Source: Pseudolabrys sp.
Lineage (GTDB): Bacteria > Pseudomonadota > Alphaproteobacteria > Rhizobiales > Xanthobacteraceae
Assembly: GCA_029945495.1 (NCBI GenBank)
Contig: JAQSCR010000621.1
Span: 1-7,339 of the forward strand
Reading direction: 5' to 3'
Length of the DNA stretch: 7,339 bases
Of the stretch, positions 1 through 6,728 are shown piece by piece. The notes beneath the pieces are model-generated. The model was not told the origin of the DNA. It worked only from the letters and a program-made list of their open reading frames with translations, and made no database searches. The first letter of the stretch is position 1, and each line of letters begins with the position of its first letter. The translations under genes and the position numbers were made by a program.

Positions 1-1190
1 ATGCCGCACAGATTGCGCGCCGCTTCGATGCAGGCCATTTGCATGCCGAAGCAGATGCCAAAATACGGCACGCGGCGCTCGCGCGCGAAACGCGCCGCGC
101 GGATCTTGCCCTCGGCGCCGCGCTGGCCGAAGCCGCCGGGCACCAGGATGCCGTTGACCTGTTCGAGGAACGGCGCCGGGTCTTCGTGTTCGAACACGTC
201 GGACTCGATCCACTCCAGCTTGACCTTCACCTTGTTGGCGATGCCGCCATGCGACAGCGCTTCGGTCAACGATTTATAGGCGTCCTTCATGCCGGTATAT
301 TTACCGACGATGGCGATGGTGACGTCGCCTTCCGGATTGCGGATGCGTTCGTTGATGGTGTGCCAGCGCGACAGGTTCGGCGCCGTGGTGCCGTCGAGGG
401 CGAAGGCCTCGAGCACTTCGCGGTCGAGACCGGCATCGTGATAGGCCTCCGGCACCGCGTAGATGTTGTCGACGTCGCGCGCCTCGATCACCGCGCTTTC
501 GCGCACGTTGCAGAACAGCGCGAGCTTGCGCCTCTCGCCTTCCGGAATCGGCCGGTCGGTGCGGCACAACAGGATATCGGGCTGGATGCCGATCGAGCGC
601 AGTTCCTTGACCGAATGCTGCGTCGGCTTGGTCTTGAGTTCGCCGGCGCTCGGGATGAACGGCAGCAGCGTCAGGTGGATGTAGATGACCTGGCCGCGCG
701 GCATGTCGTTGCCGAATTGCCGGATCGCCTCGAAGAACGGCAGGCCCTCGATGTCGCCGACGGTACCGCCGACCTCGCACAGCACGAAGTCGAAGCCGTC
801 ATTGCCGTCGCGGATGAAGTCCTTGATGGCGTTGGTGACGTGCGGGATCACCTGGATGGTGGCGCCGAGATAATCGCCGCGGCGCTCCTTGGTCAGGATG
901 TCCTGATAGATGCGGCCGGTGGTGATGTTGTCTTTCTTGGTCGCCGGATTGCCGGTGAAGCGCTCGTAGTGGCCGAGGTCGAGGTCGGTCTCGGCGCCGT
1001 CGTCAGTGACGAACACCTCGCCGTGCTGATAGGGCGACATCGTGCCCGGATCGACGTTGAGATAGGGGTCGAGCTTGCGCAGGCGGACCTTGTAGCCGCG
1101 CGACTGCAGCAGGGCGCCAAGCGCCGCCGAGGCCAAGCCTTTACCGAGGGAGGACACCACGCCGCCGGTGATGAAAATGTACCGCGCCAT
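1..1190 (-). CDS. pyrG: CTP synthase, 5' part (C-terminus beyond the left edge)
   Basis: CTP synthase makes CTP from UTP, ATP and glutamine in the cytosol, the last step of de novo pyrimidine nucleotide synthesis. Reading the minus strand from the ATG at 1190-1188 gives 396 uninterrupted codons beginning MARYIFITGGVVSSLGKG. The synthetase domain covers about residues 1-270, with the phosphate-binding SSLGKG (13-18), the HGEVFVTDDGAETDLDLGHY block (56-75), CEVGGTVGDIE (138-148) and the KTKPTQHSV segment (187-194). The class I glutamine amidotransferase domain starts near 290, with PGGFGQRG (351-358) and the nucleophile Cys380 in GICFGMQ. Family members are about 540 residues, so roughly 145 residues, including the His/Glu of the amidotransferase triad, lie outside the window. 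A GAGG about nine bases before the ATG supports the start. It is collinear with secG and tpiA but separated from secG by a 209-base gap with a terminator. The edge truncation is an artefact of the window, not a broken gene. Confidence 0.98.
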   Translation of the reverse strand, partial: MARYIFITGGVVSSLGKGLASAALGALLQSRGYKVRLRKLDPYLNVDPGTMSPYQHGEVFVTDDGAETDLDLGHYERFTGNPATKKDNITTGRIYQDILTKERRGDYLGATIQVIPHVTNAIKDFIRDGNDGFDFVLCEVGGTVGDIEGLPFFEAIRQFGNDMPRGQVIYIHLTLLPFIPSAGELKTKPTQHSVKELRSIGIQPDILLCRTDRPIPEGERRKLALFCNVRESAVIEARDVDNIYAVPEAYHDAGLDREVLEAFALDGTTAPNLSRWHTINERIRNPEGDVTIAIVGKYTGMKDAYKSLTEALSHGGIANKVKVKLEWIESDVFEHEDPAPFLEQVNGILVPGGFGQRGAEGKIRAARFARERRVPYFGICFGMQMACIEAARNLCG

Positions 1191-1325
1191 GGGGCCTAAC
1201 CTCTACGCGGCGAGAATCGATTCGACGAGTGCGAAAAGCGGATGTGAGCCTTGCGCCTGTGCGTAGCGTCGAAAGTTGGTGATTTTGGCGTTATTTGCAT
1301 TGCGTCCTTAAAGCTTAAATGCAGC

Positions 1326-1348
1326 GCATGGCGCCCGCGCAGCCATGC
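1326..1348. repeat. 7-bp perfect inverted repeat upstream of pyrG
   Basis: GCATGGC at 1326-1332 is repeated as its exact reverse complement GCCATGC at 1342-1348 with a nine-base GC-rich spacer. It lies in the 209-base gap between secG and pyrG, about 135-165 bases before the pyrG start and just beyond the secG terminator. There is no T run after it on either strand, so it does not look like an intrinsic terminator. It could be an operator for the pyrG promoter or chance in GC-rich DNA. I saw no convincing -35/-10 pair for pyrG in this gap, although the A/T-rich stretch around 1295-1320 is the likeliest promoter area. Confidence 0.35.
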
Positions 1349-1363
1349 CGGTCGCCCGAATGT

Positions 1364-1387
1364 AAGAAGGGCCGGATTTCCCGGCCC
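1364..1387 (-). terminator. Intrinsic terminator downstream of secG
   Basis: On the minus strand the RNA reads GGGCCGG, loop GAAAT, CCGGCCC, then TTCTT. The seven-pair stem is perfect and all G/C (1381-1387 paired with 1369-1375), and it starts 12 bases after the secG stop codon. The tail is short and interrupted by one C, but the position and stem strength make this a credible Rho-independent terminator. It implies that most transcription from tpiA-secG ends before pyrG. Confidence 0.7.
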
Positions 1388-1399
1388 CTCGTTGAGGTC

Positions 1400-1786
1400 T
1401 TACTTCGACTGCGGGACCTGCGGCCCGGAGGGTGCGACCGGTTCCGGCGCGCCTTGCAGTTGCTTGAGCAGGCCGCCTTCGCCGCCGCTCGAGGCCGGCG
1501 CGCCGGGCGCGCTGATCGGGGCGCTCGGGCCGCCGCCTTGCAGAATGGAGGTCGGCTTGCGGTTGAAGCCGGCCAGGATCGACAGCACCAGGCTGGTGAC
1601 AAAGAATAGGCCAGCGAGAATCGCGGTCGCGCGGGTCAGCATGTTGGCAGTGCCGCGGCTCGACATGAAGCTGCCGCCGCCGCTGCCGCCGACGCCCAGG
1701 CCGCCGCCCTCGGAGCGCTGCAACAGCACAACGCCGATGAGCGACAGCACCAGCATCAGGTGGATGACAATGATCACGTGCTGCAT
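1400..1786 (-). CDS. secG: Sec translocon subunit SecG
   Basis: SecG is the small non-essential partner of SecY and SecE in the inner-membrane protein-export channel, where it aids SecA-driven translocation. The 128-residue product starts MQHVIIVIHLMLVLSLIGVV. It has the family layout: first membrane helix about residues 3-22, the conserved LLQRSEGGGLG segment and glycine-rich loop (21-39), SSRGTANMLTRAT before the second helix (about 52-72), and a cytoplasmic or periplasmic tail from about 75 rich in Pro, Gly, Ala and Ser that is typical in alphaproteobacteria and poorly conserved. No strong Shine-Dalgarno stands before the ATG; the upstream bases are A-rich (ATTAAAGACTT). It lies 154 bases downstream of tpiA in the same direction and is followed by a strong terminator. 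An A/T-rich stretch near 1845-1860 could hold its promoter, but I cannot assign clear boxes. Confidence 0.96.
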   Translation of the reverse strand: MQHVIIVIHLMLVLSLIGVVLLQRSEGGGLGVGGSGGGSFMSSRGTANMLTRATAILAGLFFVTSLVLSILAGFNRKPTSILQGGGPSAPISAPGAPASSGGEGGLLKQLQGAPEPVAPSGPQVPQSK

Positions 1787-1895
1787 AAGTCTTTAATCCG
1801 TTTAAACTTTGCCGTCCGGGCCAACGCCCCCCGGCGCTTTCCACATACATATAGGAATTCGCCGCGGTCTCTACACGATAGTTCGCGGCATTTCC

Positions 1896-1919
1896 ACCCA
1901 CCGGGCCGCGGCGGCGGGT
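1896..1919 (-). repeat. GC-rich hairpin just after tpiA
   Basis: On the minus strand ACCCGCC and GGTGGGT flank a ten-base GC-rich loop and can form a seven-pair stem with one G-U wobble. It starts about 21 bases after the tpiA stop codon. No T tract follows (the next bases are GGAAATG), so it is not a clean intrinsic terminator. It might slow or end transcription with other factors, or protect the 3' end of the tpiA message. Confidence 0.3.
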
Positions 1920-1940
1920 AACAGCCGGATTTCTGCGTCG

Positions 1941-2699
1941 TTACTTGTAAACCGCGGCAATTCCAAGGAAATCGACGGCTTTCAGGCTGGCGCCGCCGAC
2001 CAGCGCGCCGTCGACGTCGGGGATGGTCAAAAGCTCGCCCGCATTGGATGGCTTGACCGAGCCGCCATAAAGGATGCGGACGCCTGCCCCCTCCGCGCCA
2101 TAACGGGCATTGAGCTGGGCGCGGATGAAGGCGTGCACCTCGGCAACGTCGGCCGGCGTCGGCGTCAGGCCGGTGCCGATGGCCCAGACCGGCTCATAGG
2201 CGACGACAAGATTCGCTGACGTGCCACCGTCCGGGAGCGAACCGGCCAGTTGCCCGCCGATGACTTTCAGGGTCGCGCCAGACTCGCGCTCGCTGCGCTG
2301 CTCGCCAACGCAGACGATGGCCACAAGTCCGGCGCGCCAGGCAGCCAATGTTTTGGCGTTCACATCGGTGTCGGTCTCCTTGTGGTCGGTGCGGCGCTCG
2401 GAATGGCCGACGATCACCGCGGTAGCGCCGGCATCCGCCAGCATTTCCGCCGAAATATCGCCGGTATGCGCGCCGGACGCCTTGGCGTGGCAGTCCTGAC
2501 CGCCGACGAACAGCTGCGACCCGTGGGTGGCTAAGGCAAATTTCGCGATCAACGTCGCCGGCGGGCAGACCATCAGATCGGCCTTGCCGGCAAGCGCCGC
2601 CACCCCTGCCTTCATGGCGTCCAGCTCACTCATAGAGGCGGACAGCCCGTTCATCTTCCAGTTGCCCGCGACCAACGGGCGAATGTCTGCCGCTGCCAT
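1941..2699 (-). CDS. tpiA: Triosephosphate isomerase
   Basis: This enzyme interconverts dihydroxyacetone phosphate and glyceraldehyde 3-phosphate in the cytosol, serving glycolysis, gluconeogenesis and the Calvin cycle where present. The product is 252 residues, the normal length for a single TIM barrel. All active-site landmarks are visible: Asn13 and Lys15 in AGNWKMNG, catalytic His99 in VIVGHSERR, catalytic Glu169 in VAYEPVWAIGTG with the flexible loop 6 directly after it, and the phosphate-gripping YGGSVKPSNA (211-220) and GALVGGASL (231-239). The start is supported by AGGA seven bases before the ATG. The gene is divergent from the ppiD-like gene, sharing a 106-base regulatory gap, and is the first gene of a collinear tpiA-secG-pyrG series. 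That order is one I recognise from Hyphomicrobiales chromosomes. Nothing is truncated or missing. Confidence 0.98.
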   Translation of the reverse strand: MAAADIRPLVAGNWKMNGLSASMSELDAMKAGVAALAGKADLMVCPPATLIAKFALATHGSQLFVGGQDCHAKASGAHTGDISAEMLADAGATAVIVGHSERRTDHKETDTDVNAKTLAAWRAGLVAIVCVGEQRSERESGATLKVIGGQLAGSLPDGGTSANLVVAYEPVWAIGTGLTPTPADVAEVHAFIRAQLNARYGAEGAGVRILYGGSVKPSNAGELLTIPDVDGALVGGASLKAVDFLGIAAVYK

Positions 2700-2705
2700 G
2701 GAATT

Positions 2706-2711
2706 GTCCTT
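2706..2711 (-). promoter_or_regulatory. Ribosome binding site of tpiA
   Basis: On the minus strand AAGGAC ends six to seven bases before the tpiA ATG at 2699. It matches the anti-Shine-Dalgarno core AGGA at good spacing and fixes this start codon over any later in-frame Met. Confidence 0.75.
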
Positions 2712-2723
2712 ATCCTACTTGAG

Positions 2724-2752
2724 TTGCAAGGCTTTAGCCCGCTCCCTATAAG
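2724..2752 (+). promoter_or_regulatory. Candidate sigma-70-type promoter for ppiD-trpE
   Basis: TTGCAA (2724-2729) and TATAAG (2747-2752) are separated by exactly 17 bases and resemble the housekeeping -35 and -10 boxes. Initiation would fall near 2758-2760, giving a leader of about 46-48 bases before the ATG at 2806. The -10 area is partly palindromic (CCTATAAGG): the other strand shows TATAGG at 2750-2745, which could be the -10 of a divergent tpiA promoter with a leader of about 38 bases, but I find no good -35 for it. If both are real, the two promoters overlap and may compete. This is read by eye only. Confidence 0.55.
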
Positions 2753-2805
2753 GACGGCAAGCGATCATAAGTCCAGCCGGACATTTTTAGAGAAACCTAA
2801 CGCCC

Positions 2806-4722
2806 ATGCTCCGCGGTATCCACAAGGCCTCTTCCACCTGGCTCGGCAAGGCCGTCATGGCCGTCATCATGGGCGGCCTGATCGTCAGCTTTGCCATCTG
2901 GGGCATCGGCGATATTTTCCGCGGCTTCGGCGTCAATTCGGTCGCCAAGATCGGCGGCACCGAAATCTCGATCGAGCAATTCCGCTCGTATTACACCGAA
3001 AAGCTGCAGCAGCTCGGCCAGCGCATGCGCCGGCCGATTTCGAACGATCAGGCGCGCGCGCTAGGCCTCGACCGCCAGTTGCTCGGCCAACTGGTCGCCG
3101 AGACCACGCTCGATGAACAGGCACGCCAGCTGCGCCTCGGCCTCGCCGACAAGGACATCGCCGACCGCATCACCAGCGATCCGGCTTTTCGCGGCGCCAA
3201 CGGCCAGTTCGACCGCGCCCGTTTCGAGGCCGTGATCCGCAACGCCGGCTTCAGCGAAGCCCGCTTTGTTGCGGAGCAGCGCAACGTGATGCTGCGCCGG
3301 CAGATCGCGCAAACGGTGAGCGGCGATTTGAAGGTGCCGGACACCACGATCAAATCGATCCTGCAGTATCAGGGCGAAAAGCGCGCCATCCAGTATATCG
3401 CGCTGGCTACAGCGCAAGCCGGCGACGTCGCCGCGCCGAGTGCCGACGAACTCGCCAAATATTTCGAGACCCGCAAGGTGCTGTTCCGCGCGCCGGAATA
3501 TCGCAAGGTCACCGTGCTGTCGCAGTCGCCCGCCGAGCTGGCCAAGCCGCAAGACGTTTCCGACGCCGATGCCAAGGCTGCTTACGAGGCGCGCAAGGAC
3601 AGTTACGGCACGTCGGAAAAGCGCGAGCTGCGCCAAATGGTGTTTGCCAAGCCGGAAGACGCCGCTGCTGCTTCCGAGCGTGTGACCAAGGGCCTGAGCT
3701 TTGCCGATCTGGCCAAAGAGCGCGGCATCAAGGACAGCGATCTCGACGTCGGCACCGTCGCCAAAGCCGACATCATCGATCCGGCCGTGGCCGACGCCGC
3801 CTTCGCGCTTAAATCCGGCGACGTCTCGAGTCCGGTCAAGGGCGCCTTCGGCACCGTGCTGTTGCAGGTCGGCAAGATCGAAGCCGGCACGCAAAAGACC
3901 TATGCGGACGTCGCCGCCGACCTCAAGCGCGAGCTCGCCGAAGCGCGTGCCAAGACCGAGATCAGCAATCTGCGCGACAAGATCGAAGACGACCGCGCCG
4001 GTGGCGCGACGCTCGCCGAAACCGCCAAGAAGCTGAACCTCAAAGTAATCTCCATCGATGCGGTCGACCGCGCCGGCCGCGCGCCGGACGGCCAGCCGAT
4101 CGCCGCGCTGCCGAAGCAGCCCGACGTCGTCGCCGCAGCCTTTGCCACCGATGTCGGCGTCGATAACGACGCGCTGCAACTGCCGTCCAACGGCTATCTC
4201 TATTACGACGTCACCGGCATCACGCCGTCGCGCGAGCGCACGCTCGACGAGGTCAAGGATCAGGTGGCAGCGCGCTGGCGCGACGACGAAATAGCCAAAC
4301 GTCTACAGGCCAAGGCCGACGACATGCTGGTGAAGCTCAAGGCCGGCACGCCGCTGGCGCAAGTCGCCAGCGAAAGCGGCCTCAAGGTCGACACCGCAGC
4401 CGACATGGTGCGCGGCAAGCCCGCCGGATTCCTGCCGGTCAAGGTGACCGAGGCGGCGTTCAAGATTCCGAAAGGCTCGCCTGGCAGCGTCGAAGGCGAC
4501 AGCGCCGCGTCGCGCTATGTCTTCGTCGTGACCGCGGTGACAGATCCGGCGTTCGACGCCAATACGCCGGAAGCCAAGCAATTGGCGGCGTCGCTGCAAA
4601 ACTCCTTCGCCGACGACATCGTTGGCCAATACATCGCCAAGATCGAAGCCGATATCGGCGTCACGCTCAATCAGGCGGCGCTGAACCAGGTCGTCGGCGG
4701 CGGCACCGGCGGCAACAACTAA
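2806..4722 (+). CDS. ppiD: PpiD-like membrane-anchored periplasmic chaperone (SurA-N/parvulin protein)
   Basis: PpiD proteins are anchored in the inner membrane near the Sec translocon and help newly exported proteins fold. The 638-residue product has a short cytoplasmic N-terminus, one membrane helix at about 14-34 (KAVMAVIMGGLIVSFAIWGI), then a periplasmic SurA-N-like helical region (about 45-190) containing the family pattern DRQLLGQLVAETTLDEQARQ and DPAFRGANGQFDRARFEAVI. A parvulin-type segment follows at about 230-360, ending SGDVSSPVKGAFGTVLLQVG. A second helical chaperone region runs to a Gly/Asn-rich C-terminus. In the parvulin segment the usual first His is absent (RQMVF at 276-280) and the GG-x-LG turn is replaced by SDLDVGTVAKADI, so isomerase activity is doubtful; E. 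coli PpiD is likewise described as lacking activity. The length fits PpiD (about 620-640). The Shine-Dalgarno is weak (AGAGAA). trpE begins 13 bases after the stop codon. Confidence 0.93.
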   Translation: MLRGIHKASSTWLGKAVMAVIMGGLIVSFAIWGIGDIFRGFGVNSVAKIGGTEISIEQFRSYYTEKLQQLGQRMRRPISNDQARALGLDRQLLGQLVAETTLDEQARQLRLGLADKDIADRITSDPAFRGANGQFDRARFEAVIRNAGFSEARFVAEQRNVMLRRQIAQTVSGDLKVPDTTIKSILQYQGEKRAIQYIALATAQAGDVAAPSADELAKYFETRKVLFRAPEYRKVTVLSQSPAELAKPQDVSDADAKAAYEARKDSYGTSEKRELRQMVFAKPEDAAAASERVTKGLSFADLAKERGIKDSDLDVGTVAKADIIDPAVADAAFALKSGDVSSPVKGAFGTVLLQVGKIEAGTQKTYADVAADLKRELAEARAKTEISNLRDKIEDDRAGGATLAETAKKLNLKVISIDAVDRAGRAPDGQPIAALPKQPDVVAAAFATDVGVDNDALQLPSNGYLYYDVTGITPSRERTLDEVKDQVAARWRDDEIAKRLQAKADDMLVKLKAGTPLAQVASESGLKVDTAADMVRGKPAGFLPVKVTEAAFKIPKGSPGSVEGDSAASRYVFVVTAVTDPAFDANTPEAKQLAASLQNSFADDIVGQYIAKIEADIGVTLNQAALNQVVGGGTGGNN

Positions 4723-4735
4723 CGTATTCATCACG

Positions 4736-6253
4736 ATGCAAATCGAGCCATCGACAAGCGCCTTCGCGGAACGCTACGGCCGCGGCCAGGCGCAGGCGGT
4801 GTGGACGACTTTGGTCGGCGATCTTGAGACGCCGGTGTCGGCCTTTCTCAAGCTCGGCGGCGGCAAGCCCTTGAGCTTTCTGCTCGAGTCGGTGGAAGGC
4901 GGCGCCGTGCGCGGCCGTCATTCGATCATCGGCATCGAGCCCGATCTGGTCTGGCGCACCAACGGCGCCAAGGCCGAGATCAATCGCAGCGCACGCACCA
5001 AGCCCGACGCCTTCGTGCCCTGCCCGCAGCCGCCGTTGGCGGCGCTGCGCGCGTTGATCGAAGAAAGCCGCATCGACTTGCCGGAAACTCTGCCGCCGAT
5101 GGCGGCCGGCGTGTTCGGCTATCTCGGTTACGACATGGTGCGGCTGATGGAAGAGCTGCCGCCGGCGAATCCCGACCCGATTGGCATTCCCGACGCGATC
5201 ATGCTGCGGCCGACCCTGATCGTCGTGTTCGACGCGGTGAAGGATTCGATCACGGTGGTGACGCCGGTGCGCCCCGAACCCGGCGTCGATGCCAAGGCGG
5301 CGCTGGCGCGCGCCACCGAGCGGCTCGGGCAGATTGTCGATGCGCTCGATCGGCCGCTCGACAAATCGCTGGCCGAATATGACGAAGGCCCGCTCGACGT
5401 GCCGCCGGTGTCGAACACGACGCCGCAGGAATATGCCGCGATGGTCGGCAGAGCGAAGGAATACATCGCCGCGGGCGACGCCTTCCAGATCGTGCTGGCG
5501 CAGCGCTTCGAGGCGCCGTTCACGCTGCCGCCGTTCTCGCTCTATCGCGCGCTGCGGCGGACCAATCCGTCGCCCTATCTCTACTTCCTCGATTTCGGCA
5601 GCTTCGCGGTTGCCGGCTCCAGCCCGGAAATTCTGGTGCGGGTGCGCGGCGACGTTGTCGAATTGCGTCCGCTCGCCGGCACGCGACCGCGTGGAGAGAC
5701 GCCGCACGAGGACAAGGCGCTGGAGGCCGAATTGCTGGCGGATCCGAAGGAGCGCGCCGAACATCTGATGCTGCTCGATCTCGGCCGCAACGATGTCGGC
5801 CGCGTCGCCGCCATCGGTACGGTGAAAGTCACCGACCAGTTTTTCATCGAGCGTTATAGTCAAGTGATGCACATCGTCTCCAATGTCGAGGGCAGGTTAG
5901 ACCCGAAATACGACGCGCTCGATGCACTGGCAGCCGGCTTTCCCGCCGGCACCACGTCGGGCGCACCAAAAGTCCGGGCGATGGAAATCATCGACGAATT
6001 GGAAAAGGAAAAGCGCGGGCTCTATGCCGGCTGTGTCGGTTACTTTTCCGCCGCCGGCGAAATGGACACCTGCATCGTGCTGCGCACCGCACTGGTGAAG
6101 GACGGCAAGATGTATGTGCAGGCCGGCGCCGGCATCGTCGCCGATTCAAACCCGCAGGCCGAGCAACTCGAATGCGTCAACAAGGCCAAGGCCCTGTTCC
6201 GCGCCGCCGAAGAAGCCCGGCGCTTCGCCAGCGCGGTCAAGCGCGGGCAGTAG
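4736..6253 (+). CDS. trpE: Anthranilate synthase component I
   Basis: TrpE converts chorismate to anthranilate, using ammonia delivered by the TrpG glutaminase, as the first committed step of tryptophan synthesis. The product is 505 residues, the normal length of a stand-alone TrpE; it carries no fused glutamine amidotransferase domain, unlike the TrpEG fusions of some rhizobia. The N-terminal LLESVEGG (49-56) is the tryptophan feedback-binding motif. The chorismate-binding domain covers about 225-495: GDAFQIVLAQRF (247-258), NPSPYLYFLDFG (277-288), AGSSPEILVRV (293-303), VELRPLAGTRPRG (308-320), LDLGRNDVGRVA (348-359), the catalytic-region His379 in SQVMHIVSNVEG, FPAGTTSGAPKVRA (402-415) and VQAGAGIVADSNP (461-473). 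No Shine-Dalgarno precedes the ATG and the gap after ppiD is 13 bases, suggesting a shared message and possibly coupled translation. No leader peptide or attenuator fits in the gap. The PabB alternative is less likely given LLES and the overall match to TrpE. Confidence 0.96.
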   Translation: MQIEPSTSAFAERYGRGQAQAVWTTLVGDLETPVSAFLKLGGGKPLSFLLESVEGGAVRGRHSIIGIEPDLVWRTNGAKAEINRSARTKPDAFVPCPQPPLAALRALIEESRIDLPETLPPMAAGVFGYLGYDMVRLMEELPPANPDPIGIPDAIMLRPTLIVVFDAVKDSITVVTPVRPEPGVDAKAALARATERLGQIVDALDRPLDKSLAEYDEGPLDVPPVSNTTPQEYAAMVGRAKEYIAAGDAFQIVLAQRFEAPFTLPPFSLYRALRRTNPSPYLYFLDFGSFAVAGSSPEILVRVRGDVVELRPLAGTRPRGETPHEDKALEAELLADPKERAEHLMLLDLGRNDVGRVAAIGTVKVTDQFFIERYSQVMHIVSNVEGRLDPKYDALDALAAGFPAGTTSGAPKVRAMEIIDELEKEKRGLYAGCVGYFSAAGEMDTCIVLRTALVKDGKMYVQAGAGIVADSNPQAEQLECVNKAKALFRAAEEARRFASAVKRGQ

Positions 6254-6279
6254 CTGATACGCTGGAGTGGCGGGTACCG

Positions 6280-6696
6280 ATGCACACGCTGCAAATCTTC
6301 ATCTGGTTTCTTCGGCTCAGCCTGTATGGCGCCGTTGTCTTGGTGCCGCTCGCACTTCTTGCGGTGGTAGCGATTGTCATCCTCATTCGCAGCACGCCCA
6401 TCGAGCGCTGGAAATATTGGCTGCTGACGCCCCTGCCCCTGCTCTGGATTTTCGTCGGCCTGTGGGGCGGGCTGTTCTGGGTCGATTGGCAGAAAACGCC
6501 GTTTGTGCCGAATCCCCAATGGATCGGCCTGGTGGTAACGCTTGCCGTCGGCGTCTATGTCGCCGGTGCCATCGCGCTGATCGTGTATTTACGCGGCATC
6601 CGTTTGTTCGTTACGTTGTTTGCCATACTGAATTTATACTTCATGCTGGCGATGGCGGCGCTGTCGAGCATGGCCATCAGCGGTACCTGGATTTAA
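6280..6696 (+). CDS. Small four-helix membrane protein of unknown function
   Basis: I do not recognise a family. From the ATG at 6280 the product has 138 residues and four strongly hydrophobic segments: about 13-36, 46-68, 81-104 and 108-133. Short connectors contain RSTPIERWKY (37-46) and VDWQKTPFVPNPQ (68-80), with several Trp residues near the membrane boundaries. An even number of helices suggests both ends on the same side. The open frame continues upstream into trpE to an ATG at 6172, but that extension is Arg/Gln-rich and reads like an antisense-type shadow of trpE, so the 6280 start, 26 bases after the trpE stop, is preferred. A GGAG lies 13 bases before it, farther than ideal. The gene is visibly richer in A/T than its neighbours, above all around 6590-6650, partly because hydrophobic residues use T-rich codons. 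It sits between trpE and a cupin gene in the same direction. Confidence 0.8.
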   Translation: MHTLQIFIWFLRLSLYGAVVLVPLALLAVVAIVILIRSTPIERWKYWLLTPLPLLWIFVGLWGGLFWVDWQKTPFVPNPQWIGLVVTLAVGVYVAGAIALIVYLRGIRLFVTLFAILNLYFMLAMAALSSMAISGTWI

Positions 6697-6717
6697 GCGC
6701 CGAGCGCCGAAGGCAAA

Positions 6718-6722
6718 GGGAG
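6718..6722 (+). promoter_or_regulatory. Ribosome binding site of the cupin gene
   Basis: GGGAG, within AAAGGGAG, stands six bases before the ATG at 6729. It is the best-spaced Shine-Dalgarno on the plus strand of this window and decides the cupin start over the long upstream open frame that runs back to 6267. Confidence 0.75.
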
Positions 6723-6728
6723 CGACAC

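Noticed and set aside
39..1199. Long plus-strand open frame (386 codons) opposite pyrG
   Set aside because: The minus strand encodes an unmistakable CTP synthase over the same bases; the plus-strand translation is the Asp/Val/Ala/Arg-rich type produced by antisense reading of a GC-rich gene and has no recognisable motif.
2771..2788. GTCC-AGCC-GGAC followed by ATTTTT in the leader of ppiD, as a terminator or attenuator
   Set aside because: The stem has only four pairs, too weak for intrinsic termination, and no alternative pairing or leader peptide is visible.
3061..4179. Minus-strand open frame (372 codons) opposite the ppiD-like gene
   Set aside because: Antisense shadow: low-complexity composition, no motif, and complete overlap with a gene whose domains are recognisable.
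4667..5872. Minus-strand open frame (401 codons) spanning the ppiD-trpE junction
   Set aside because: It overlaps all the catalytic blocks of trpE on the other strand, is rich in Arg and His as antisense frames are, and shows no family signature or ribosome binding site.
6172..6279. N-terminal extension of the membrane protein back into trpE
   Set aside because: The extra residues are Arg/Gln-rich and coincide with the conserved C-terminal end of trpE in another frame; the ATG at 6280 sits just before the first membrane helix.
6267..6728. N-terminal extension of the cupin back over the membrane protein gene
   Set aside because: A strong ribosome binding site at 6718-6722 sets the start at 6729, and the upstream translation is an out-of-frame reading of a clear membrane protein.
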